DNA from: Mesorhizobium sp.
Lineage (GTDB): Bacteria; Pseudomonadota; Alphaproteobacteria; Rhizobiales; Rhizobiaceae
Direction of reading: 5' to 3'
Assembly: GCA_019509685.1 (NCBI GenBank)
Contig: JAEKLU010000158.1
Span: 1-5,850, forward strand
Length of the DNA stretch: 5,850 nt
Numbering within the stretch: position 1 is the first letter of the stretch; every line of letters starts with the position of its first letter. The notes beneath the pieces were generated by a model that saw nothing but the letters and a program-made list of their open reading frames with translations, searched no databases and was not told the origin of the DNA. This document shows positions 1-4,986 of the stretch, one piece after another. The position numbers and the translations under genes are program-made.

Positions 1-629
1 GCGTCACCCGCAATGTCGACGACATGCTGGAGGCCTGGCGCAACCAGAAGGGCGAGAAGCCACGCCTGGTGCACCGGCTCGACCGCGATACGTCCGGCGT
101 GCTGGTGGTTGCCCGCACCAGGCTTGCGGCGATGAAGCTTTCGGAAGCGTTCCGGGCACGCGAGACGAAGAAGACCTATTGGGCGCTGGTCAAGGGCGTG
201 CCGCCGAAGCGCGAGGACAAGATCTCGACCTGGCTGATCAAGGAGCCGACCGAGGACGGCGATCGTGTGCGCGTGGCGGCACACGGTGAAAAAGGCGCCG
301 ACCATGCCGTGTCCTTCTACCGCATCATCGAGCAGGCGGCGCAGACTATGACCTGGCTGGAGATGGAGCCCTATACCGGCCGCACGCACCAGCTTCGCGT
401 TCATGCCGCCTATATCGGCTGCCCGATCATCGGCGACCCGAAATATTTCGAGGCCGATACCAACTGGGATTTCCCGGGCGGCATCCAGAACCGCCTGCAT
501 CTGCATGCGCGCCGCATCGTCATTCCGCATCCCGACAAAGGCGTCATCGACGTCACCGCGCCGATGCCGCCGCATATGCGCCAGAGCTGGAACCTGATCG
601 GCTTCGACGACGCCAGCGCGGAGGACTGA
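1..629 (+). CDS. rluC: RluA-family 23S rRNA pseudouridine synthase, RluC-like (5' end missing)
   Basis: This enzyme isomerises specific uridines of 23S rRNA to pseudouridine in the cytoplasm. The frame is open from base 3 (VTRNVDD then the Met at 24), so that Met is internal and the N-terminal part, normally including an S4 RNA-binding domain, lies outside the window. The family motif HRLDRDTSG is present, with the catalytic Asp encoded at 81-83. The second core motif GRTHQLRVHA, followed by GDPKY, is also present. The C-terminal part, with NRLHLHARRI and a late APMP, resembles RluC more than RluD; this subfamily call is from memory of the families and is moderate. Related family members are about 320 residues, so roughly the last two thirds are seen. 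The gene ends in TGA at 627-629. A Shine-Dalgarno for the next gene (620-625) lies inside its last codons, suggesting co-transcription and coupled translation. Confidence 0.95.
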   Translation, partial: VTRNVDDMLEAWRNQKGEKPRLVHRLDRDTSGVLVVARTRLAAMKLSEAFRARETKKTYWALVKGVPPKREDKISTWLIKEPTEDGDRVRVAAHGEKGADHAVSFYRIIEQAAQTMTWLEMEPYTGRTHQLRVHAAYIGCPIIGDPKYFEADTNWDFPGGIQNRLHLHARRIVIPHPDKGVIDVTAPMPPHMRQSWNLIGFDDASAED

Positions 630-631
630 TA

Positions 632-1549
632 GTGGCCGTCGTGCCCGCATTGGATCGCCGCGACGCTGTCGATATGGCGGCGGTCCTCATCATGGTCGGG
701 CTGACCTTCTCCTGGGGGCTGAACTACGTCGCCGCCAAGATCTCTTATGCCGGCTACGATCCTGTCTTCGTCTCGATCGCGCGTTCGATCATCGGCGGGC
801 TCTGTGTGTTCGCCTGGTGCCGTCTGCGCGGCATCAAGCTGTTCGAAGCCGACGGCACGCTGACCGCGGGGATCATGGTCGGCGTGCTCTTCGGTGTCGA
901 GTTCCTGTGCCTTTATGTCGGGCTGGAATACACCACCGTTGCCCGCAACACGCTCTTGGTCAACACCATGCCGTTCTGGGTGCTGATCGGCGGCCATTTC
1001 CTGCTTGGCGAACGCATCAACACGCGCAAGCTCGCCGGGCTCATCCTCGCCTTCTGCGGCCTTGCGGCGGTCTTTTCCGACGGCATCGTCGCCGGCACCG
1101 ACGCGACGCTGACCGGCGACCTGCTCAGCCTCGGCTCCGGCGTCCTGTGGGCAGCCACCAGCATCGTCATCAAACGCTCAAAGCTGGTCCAAGCCAGCGC
1201 TGAGAAACTTCTGCTCTACCAACTGGCCGGCGCTGCAATTGTCGGCCTCCTGGTGCTGCCGTTCGCCGGTCCGCCGATCCGCAACGTCAACGCCTTGGCG
1301 ACATGGGCGCTGCTCTTTCAGTCTTTCTATGTCGTCGCCTTCACCTATGTATTGTGGTTCTGGCTGCTTCGGCGCTATCCGGCGTCCGGCCTGTCGAGCT
1401 TCGCCTTCCTGTCGCCGGTGTTCGGCGTGCTGTGCGGCGCGGTCATTTTGGGTGAGCCGCCGACGGTCCGGATTTTTGTGGCGCTGGCGCTGATCGCGGC
1501 TGGCCTGATCATCGTCAACCGGCCGGCGCGAAGGCAGCCGGCGCCCTAG
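632..1549 (+). CDS. DMT-superfamily EamA transporter (10-helix inner-membrane exporter)
   Basis: The 305-residue product is very hydrophobic, with about ten predicted helices in two halves, the usual EamA duplication (roughly residues 15-150 and 160-297). Typical EamA features are the first-helix stretch GLTFSWGLNYVAAK, a LLGERI motif after helix 4, and the matching ILGEPPT near the end of the second half. EamA proteins usually export amino acids or other metabolites across the inner membrane; the substrate cannot be read from sequence. The start chosen is the GTG at 632, because GGAGGA at 620-625 sits 6 nt upstream. The first ATG, at 674, would cut into the N-terminus without a comparable ribosome site. 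Only 2 nt separate it from the upstream pseudouridine synthase and 22 nt from the downstream ATP12 gene, so an operon is likely, although no shared function is evident. The gene ends with TAG at 1547-1549. Confidence 0.93.
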   Translation: MAVVPALDRRDAVDMAAVLIMVGLTFSWGLNYVAAKISYAGYDPVFVSIARSIIGGLCVFAWCRLRGIKLFEADGTLTAGIMVGVLFGVEFLCLYVGLEYTTVARNTLLVNTMPFWVLIGGHFLLGERINTRKLAGLILAFCGLAAVFSDGIVAGTDATLTGDLLSLGSGVLWAATSIVIKRSKLVQASAEKLLLYQLAGAAIVGLLVLPFAGPPIRNVNALATWALLFQSFYVVAFTYVLWFWLLRRYPASGLSSFAFLSPVFGVLCGAVILGEPPTVRIFVALALIAAGLIIVNRPARRQPAP

Positions 1550-1571
1550 TAGTCTACGGAATCGAATCGAT

Positions 1572-2363
1572 ATGCGCGATATTCTTGAAGACCTCGAAGC
1601 AGGAAAACTGCTGTCCGATCCGGATCCGGTGCGCCGTGCCCAGCTTCAGATGAAGACGCCGCTGCCGAAGCGTTTTTACAAAGATGTCTCGGTGGCGCCG
1701 GTCGAAAACGGCTTTGCCGTGCATCTCGACGGCCGTCCGGTACGCACGCCGGGCAAGGCGGTGATGGTGTTACCGACCGAAAAGGCCGCAAACCTGGTGG
1801 CCGATGAGTTTGTCGCGCAGGGTGAGGTCATCGACCCGGTGACGATGCCGGTCATGCGCCTCGTCAACACCGCCGTCGACGGCGTCGCCACCGATCCGCA
1901 GGCTGTGCTGGAGGATGTGCTGCGTTTTGCGTCATCCGATCTGCTCTGCTACCGCGCCGACGCTCCGCAAGGCCTGGTCGATCGCCAGAACAAGCACTGG
2001 GATCCGGTGCTCGACTGGGCACGCGGCCGCCTTGGCGCGCGTTTCAATCTTGCCGAGGGCGTCATCCATGTCGAGCAGCCACGTGAGACGATTGCCGTGC
2101 TCGGCTCGCATCTTGGCCAGCGCGCCGAACCGATGCGGCTGGCCGCCATCCATGTCATGACCTCGCTGACCGGCTCGGCGCTGCTGGCGCTCGCGGTCGA
2201 TTTCGGCGAGATCGACGGCGAGGAAGCCTGGCTTGCCGCCCATGTCGATGAGGACTGGCAGATCGAGCACTGGGGCCATGACGCCGAAGCGGTCGCCCGC
2301 CGCTCGGCACGCAAGCGCGACATGATGGCGGCTGTCAGCCTGCTCGAGGTGCTGCAGGGTTAA
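1572..2363 (+). CDS. ATP12-family F1-ATPase assembly chaperone
   Basis: The 263-residue product matches the ATP12 family. In mitochondria Atp12p binds the F1 alpha subunit before it joins the alpha3-beta3 ring; alphaproteobacterial homologues are presumed to do the same for ATP synthase in the cytoplasm. Family hallmarks are the N-terminal block PKRFYKDVSV (about residues 32-41), HLDGRPVRTPGK (51-62), the VIDPVTMPVMRLVNTAVD stretch (about 86-103), DLLCYRA, and the conserved WDPVLDWA. A leader of about 30 residues precedes the first block, as in other bacterial members; no signal peptide is visible. The ATG at 1572 has only a weak ribosome site (CGGA at 1557-1560), which may mean reinitiation after the transporter stop 22 nt upstream. 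The next Met, residue 27, lies just before the conserved block and cannot be excluded as the start. The gene ends with TAA at 2361-2363 and is probably the last gene of the operon. Confidence 0.94.
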   Translation: MRDILEDLEAGKLLSDPDPVRRAQLQMKTPLPKRFYKDVSVAPVENGFAVHLDGRPVRTPGKAVMVLPTEKAANLVADEFVAQGEVIDPVTMPVMRLVNTAVDGVATDPQAVLEDVLRFASSDLLCYRADAPQGLVDRQNKHWDPVLDWARGRLGARFNLAEGVIHVEQPRETIAVLGSHLGQRAEPMRLAAIHVMTSLTGSALLALAVDFGEIDGEEAWLAAHVDEDWQIEHWGHDAEAVARRSARKRDMMAAVSLLEVLQG

Positions 2364-2539
2364 GCGTACCGCACTGCACCTAATACGAAAGTCATAATCC
2401 CATCGTCGCTCTGCCGTTGCCGGCTCCTTTCTGTCATTTTTTCACCCGTTGCTGCGTTTTTTGAGTCCGCATTCGGAGGAAGGCGGACTGTCGCGCGCAG
2501 CCATCGAGGACAGACGGGATCCCACGGGAGGACAGTTCA

Positions 2540-4339
2540 ATGGCAATGGCATCGACCGCCGGCGGAACAAGCCGCGGCATGACGCGGGAAGAGAAGAAAG
2601 TCATCTTCGCTTCCTCGCTCGGCACCGTATTCGAATGGTACGATTTCTATCTCTACGGCTCGCTGGCGGCCTTTATCGGCTCGACCTTCTTCAGCCCGGC
2701 AATCCCGGAAGCCACGCGAAACATCTTCGCGCTGCTTGCCTTTGCCGCCGGCTTTCTTGTCCGCCCGTTTGGCGCGCTGGTCTTCGGCCGCATCGGCGAT
2801 CTCGTCGGCCGCAAATACACCTTCCTCGTCACCATGACGATCATGGGCCTGTCGACCTTCCTGGTCGGCTTGCTTCCCGGCTACGCAACCCTGGGCATCT
2901 TGGCACCCGTGATCCTAATTATCCTGCGAATGCTGCAGGGGCTTGCGCTGGGTGGCGAATATGGTGGTGCCGCGACTTATGTCGCTGAACACGCGCCGGA
3001 CGATCGCCGTGGCTTCTACACATCGTGGATCCAGACGACGGCCACACTCGGTCTGTTCCTGTCGCTGATCGTCATCCTGATCGTGCAAGGCTCGCTCAGT
3101 AAGGAAACCTACGCTGCCTGGGGCTGGCGCATTCCTTTCATCGTCTCCTTCCTGCTGCTCGCCGTTTCGATCTGGATCCGGTTGTCGCTCTCGGAGTCTC
3201 CGACCTTCCAGAAGATGAAGGATGAGGGCAAGGGTTCCAAGGCGCCTCTGACCGAAGCCTTCGGCCAGTGGAAGAACGCCAGGATCGCGCTGCTCGCGCT
3301 GCTCGGCCTTACCGCCGGTCAGGCCGTCGTCTGGTACAACGGCCAGTTTTACGCGCTGTTCTTCCTGCAGAACGTGCTCAAGGTCGATCCGCAATCGGTC
3401 AATATCATGATTGCGATTGCCCTGGCGCTCGGCTCGATCTTCTTCGTCGTGTTCGGCTGGCTGTCCGACAAGATCGGCCGCAAGCCGATCATCATGGCCG
3501 GCCTCGCGCTTGCCATCGTCTGCACCTTCCCGCTGTTCAAAGCGCTGACCAAGGCGGCCAACCCGGCTCTTGCCGCCGCCCAACAGAACACACGCGCCAC
3601 TGTGACGACCGCGCCGGGCGACTGCAAGTTCCAGTTCAACCCGGTCGGCACCGCCAAGTTCACGACGTCTTGTGATATCGCGACTTCGTTCCTGACCAAA
3701 AACTCGGTGCCTTACGACGTCGTTTCTACGGCTGCACCCGGCACCGCGGCCACGGTCAAGATCGGCAACGAAACGGTGCCGTCCTACGACGCCGTCGCGG
3801 CCGGCGACCAGGCCAAAGCCAAGGACGCAGCCTTCGTCAAGGCGGTCAACATGTCGCTGCAGGACGGCGGCTATCCGCTGAAGCGCGCGGCGATCAAGAT
3901 ACCTGACCAGAAGCTGGACGCCTTCATCGCGGCCAACCCGGAGCTGAAGCTCGACGCCGCGGCAATCCGCAGCGGCGAGAAGGCGACGGTTCCGATCGAC
4001 AAGGCCATCAGCGACAAGCTGCTGACCAAGGATGAGGCGGCCGGTGCGCCGGAGGTCACAGTCTACAACATCCCGGGCGGCGGTCCGTTCGCCATGGTCG
4101 CCGATCCGGCCCAGGTCAACTGGCCGATGACGATCGGCATCCTGTTCATCCTCGTGATCTTCGTGACCATGGTCTATGGCCCCATCGCCGCGATCCTGGT
4201 CGAGATGTTCCCGACCCGCATCCGCTACACCGGCATGTCGCTGCCTTACCACATTGGCAACGGTTGGTTCGGTGGCCTGCTGCCCGCGATCGTGTTCGCG
4301 TTCAGCGCCTACAAGGGCGATATCTATTTCGGTCTATGA
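2540..4339 (+). CDS. MHS-family (MFS) metabolite:proton symporter with a large periplasmic insert and truncated C-terminus
   Basis: This is an inner-membrane secondary transporter of the metabolite:H+ symporter branch (ProP, KgtP and ShiA relatives). The branch signature GTVFEWYDFYLYG is at residues 28-40. The MFS loop motif GRIGDLVGRK is at 83-92, RMLQGLALGGEYGGA at 130-144, and the second-half repeat WLSDKIGRKP at 307-316. Eleven helices can be placed: six before residue 216, TM7-9 at about 248-334, TM10 at about 528-553 and TM11 at about 572-590. A hydrophilic block of about 190 residues (335-525) with cysteines at 362 and 378 splits TM9 from TM10 and should face the periplasm. The 599-residue product is longer than the usual 430-450 only because of this block. 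The frame stops right after DIYFGL, where the family continues with WYP and TM12, so the last helix is lost. The start is the ATG at 2540, with GGAGG at 2527-2531 8 nt upstream. The substrate is unknown, and function may be impaired. Confidence 0.92.
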   Translation: MAMASTAGGTSRGMTREEKKVIFASSLGTVFEWYDFYLYGSLAAFIGSTFFSPAIPEATRNIFALLAFAAGFLVRPFGALVFGRIGDLVGRKYTFLVTMTIMGLSTFLVGLLPGYATLGILAPVILIILRMLQGLALGGEYGGAATYVAEHAPDDRRGFYTSWIQTTATLGLFLSLIVILIVQGSLSKETYAAWGWRIPFIVSFLLLAVSIWIRLSLSESPTFQKMKDEGKGSKAPLTEAFGQWKNARIALLALLGLTAGQAVVWYNGQFYALFFLQNVLKVDPQSVNIMIAIALALGSIFFVVFGWLSDKIGRKPIIMAGLALAIVCTFPLFKALTKAANPALAAAQQNTRATVTTAPGDCKFQFNPVGTAKFTTSCDIATSFLTKNSVPYDVVSTAAPGTAATVKIGNETVPSYDAVAAGDQAKAKDAAFVKAVNMSLQDGGYPLKRAAIKIPDQKLDAFIAANPELKLDAAAIRSGEKATVPIDKAISDKLLTKDEAAGAPEVTVYNIPGGGPFAMVADPAQVNWPMTIGILFILVIFVTMVYGPIAAILVEMFPTRIRYTGMSLPYHIGNGWFGGLLPAIVFAFSAYKGDIYFGL

Positions 4340-4404
4340 CGCTGATCATCGGCATGATCTTCGTCAAGGATACGCTTGGCACCGACTTGCACGCCAAGGA
4401 CTGA
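4336..4404 (+). pseudogene. Out-of-frame remnant of the transporter's C-terminus (end of TM12 and tail)
   Basis: In the frame one base before that of the transporter, these 22 codons plus TGA read MTLIIGMIFVKDT followed by LGTDLHAKD. A hydrophobic run ending in a phenylalanine-valine-lysine-acidic-threonine motif is the normal end of TM12 and the cytoplasmic tail in MHS transporters. It begins exactly where the main frame stops (TGA at 4337-4339 overlaps its ATG). Between FGL and MTLIIG the family normally has WYP plus several residues, so 3k+1 bases, probably a little over 20, seem to be missing. There is no separate ribosome site, so I read this as a broken end, not a gene. The terminator begins 18 nt after its TGA, the expected distance for the original stop. 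A sequencing or assembly error cannot be excluded. Confidence 0.75.
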
Positions 4405-4422
4405 TCGTCAGGACATCCAATA

Positions 4423-4456
4423 GAAAACCCGGCGCGAGCAATCGCGCCGGGTTTTC
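4423..4456. terminator. Bidirectional intrinsic terminator between the transporter and gstI
   Basis: The two 15-nt arms (4423-4437 and 4442-4456) are perfectly complementary. Their G+C core is flanked by four A:T pairs, and a GCAA (GNRA-type) tetraloop joins them. A T-rich stretch leaves the stem on both strands: TTTTCTTG on plus, TTTTCTATTGG on minus. It lies 18 nt after the transporter's ancestral stop and 22 nt beyond the gstI stop, so it can end both convergent transcripts. Confidence 0.9.
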
Positions 4457-4478
4457 TTGTCGGAAGGGATGAAGCGGA

Positions 4479-4673
4479 TCAGCTCTTACGCTGGTGATTT
4501 TCTTCCTCGACGGCCGCTTCGTGGTACCAGCCGTCGAAGTCGGTATGCTCGCCGCGCAACGATGCCAGCTCTGCCGCGAATTTCGCCTTGGCGCCTAAAT
4601 TTGAGGCAGACTTGCGGGCTGCGAGCGGGAACATCAGGATCTTTGCCGACGGGCGCGGTTGCGTGACTTGCAT
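4479..4673 (-). CDS. gstI: GstI-like glutamine synthetase II translational inhibitor
   Basis: This 64-residue, hydrophilic protein is encoded immediately upstream of glnII and divergently from it. In Rhizobium leguminosarum that position is occupied by gstI, whose product of about 63 residues blocks translation of glnII mRNA; NtrC is reported to repress gstI while activating glnII. The assignment rests on size, orientation and neighbourhood and on my recollection of the family, not on an alignment. Visible features are a short N-terminal segment KILMFPLAARK (residues 11-21), a basic Ala/Lys-rich helix-prone stretch (about 20-40), and an acidic, aromatic C-terminal part with DFDGWYHEAAVEEE (45-58). 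It has no membrane segment or signal peptide. The start is well supported: AAGGAGG on the minus strand (plus 4681-4687) lies 7 nt from the ATG. The stop is TGA at plus 4479-4481, followed by the shared terminator. GstI should act in the cytoplasm under nitrogen excess. Confidence 0.85.
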   Translation of the reverse strand: MQVTQPRPSAKILMFPLAARKSASNLGAKAKFAAELASLRGEHTDFDGWYHEAAVEEENHQRKS

Positions 4674-4721
4674 TGGCTGCCCTCCTTACTTTTCCAGGGG
4701 CTATCGATTCAGCTTTCCATC

Positions 4722-4750
4722 AAGATAGGTTCTGCGATTCCTTTAGGCAA
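4722..4750 (-). promoter_or_regulatory. Candidate sigma-70 promoter of gstI
   Basis: On the minus strand a -35-like TTGCCT (plus 4745-4750) is followed after exactly 17 nt by TATCTT (plus 4722-4727), each matching four of six consensus bases. This places the start near 4715 and gives a leader of about 42 nt before the gstI ATG. The -35 box overlaps both an inverted repeat and an NtrC-like dyad, so binding there would block the promoter. It is the best candidate I found in the region. Confidence 0.42.
4733..4749. promoter_or_regulatory. NtrC-like dyad 1 (TGC-N11-GCA), overlapping the gstI -35 box
   Basis: TGC at 4733-4735 and GCA at 4747-4749 are separated by 11 nt, the spacing of enterobacterial NtrC sites (TGCAC-N7-GTGCA). 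The inner bases do not form the classical dyad, so this is the weaker of the two sites. Its centre (4741) is 42 bp, about four helical turns, from dyad 2, which would put both proteins on the same DNA face. Confidence 0.35.
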
Positions 4751-4758
4751 TATGCCTA
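4744..4758. repeat. Inverted repeat TAGGCA-N3-TGCCTA
   Basis: Perfect 6-bp arms (4744-4749 and 4753-4758) flank ATA. A third copy of TGCCTA-like sequence, TTGCCTA, follows at 4774-4780. The repeat covers the proposed gstI -35 box and could be an operator; the protein is unknown. It overlaps NtrC-like dyad 1, so the two readings may compete. Confidence 0.45.
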
Positions 4759-4760
4759 CA

Positions 4761-4775
4761 AAAAGATCATCTTTT
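4761..4775. repeat. AT-rich palindrome AAAAGAT-C-ATCTTTT
   Basis: Perfect 7-bp arms surround a single central C at 4768. It sits between the two NtrC-like dyads and just upstream of the proposed gstI promoter. It may be a regulator site or a flexible AT-rich element. No T tract and no nearby gene end favour a terminator. Confidence 0.4.
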
Positions 4776-4791
4776 GCCTATGATTTGAGCA
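4775..4791. promoter_or_regulatory. NtrC-like dyad 2 (TTTTGC-N11-GCAAAA)
   Basis: The TGC (4775-4777) and GCA (4789-4791) have the 11-nt spacing of NtrC sites, and the symmetry extends outward to perfect 6-bp arms at 4772-4777 and 4789-4794. Its centre is about 131 bp upstream of the predicted glnII start, a normal enhancer distance for a sigma-54 promoter. The nitrogen-regulated context is known from rhizobia; the site itself is an inference. Confidence 0.48.
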
Positions 4792-4819
4792 AAATCGGCG
4801 CCTGAACGATCCGCACGCA

Positions 4820-4839
4820 TTGCTGAGATGGCTCAGCAA
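4820..4839. promoter_or_regulatory. Perfect 8-4-8 palindrome upstream of the glnII promoter
   Basis: TTGCTGAG (4820-4827) and CTCAGCAA (4832-4839) are exact reverse complements around ATGG. Its centre is about 84 bp before the predicted glnII start. The geometry is TGC-N12-GCA, one base wider than the usual NtrC site, so it may be a variant NtrC site or bind another dimeric regulator. It has no T tract, which argues against a terminator. Confidence 0.5.
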
Positions 4840-4852
4840 AATCAACGTCTTG
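4840..4852 (+). promoter_or_regulatory. IHF consensus site
   Basis: AATCAA, four bases, then TTG matches the IHF core consensus WATCAA-N4-TTR at every specified position. It lies between the palindromic activator-like sites and the -24/-12 promoter, at about -68. That is where IHF commonly bends DNA so that an enhancer-bound activator can reach sigma-54 RNA polymerase. The consensus is short, so binding is an inference. Confidence 0.45.
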
Positions 4853-4887
4853 CCATGACCATTTTGCCGCACCCGCCATCAGCCGAG

Positions 4888-4903
4888 TGGCATACGATTT
4901 GCT
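4888..4903 (+). promoter_or_regulatory. Sigma-54 (-24/-12) promoter of glnII
   Basis: TGGCAT at 4888-4893, then five bases, then TTGCT at 4899-4903 matches the TGGCAC-N5-TTGCW consensus at all but one position. The invariant GG (4889-4890) and GC (4901-4902) are 10 bp apart, as required. Transcription should start near 4914, giving a leader of about 73 nt. Sigma-54 and NtrC control of glnII is established in rhizobia, which supports the call. Confidence 0.87.
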
Positions 4904-4913
4904 TTTTAACGAT

Positions 4914-4986
4914 CGGCAGGCCGGCCCAGTCCGGCCATGCGTTGATGCCGCCCACATACGGCGTCCTAGCAACGAGAGGCACTGGA
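4914..4986 (+). promoter_or_regulatory. glnII mRNA leader with two hairpins, probable target of translational control
   Basis: The predicted leader can fold into two small stems. One pairs GGCCGG (4919-4924) with CCGGCC (4931-4936) around a 6-nt loop. The other pairs 4945-4950 with 4959-4964, six pairs including one G:U, around an 8-nt loop, ending 10 nt before the ribosome site GAGAGG (4974-4979). Because GstI acts on glnII translation in Rhizobium leguminosarum, this leader is the natural place to seek its target. The leader also holds a two-codon ORF (ATG CGT TGA, 4937-4945) whose last base starts another ATG, at 4945, in frame with glnII. Confidence 0.45.

Noticed and set aside
410..997. 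Minus-strand open frame (195 codons) across the rluC-exporter junction
   Set aside because: It is antisense to two well-supported genes and has no family motif or ribosome site I can recognise.
2464..2489. Inverted repeat AGTCCGC/GCGGACT with 12-nt loop between ATP12 and the transporter
   Set aside because: The stem is only 7 bp with a long loop and no following T tract, so neither a terminator nor an operator is supported. I saw no convincing promoter elsewhere in 2364-2539 either.
2915..4252. Long minus-strand open frame (445 codons) opposite the transporter
   Set aside because: Its translation is rich in Arg, Asp, Gly and His with no recognisable domain, as expected from the antisense of a G+C-rich gene. 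The plus strand has clear MHS motifs across the same stretch.
4788..4843. Direct repeat AGCAAAATC at 4788-4796 and 4835-4843
   Set aside because: Nine bases occurring twice 47 bp apart is explained by the shared GCA half-sites of the dyads; it has no independent support as an iteron or attachment site.
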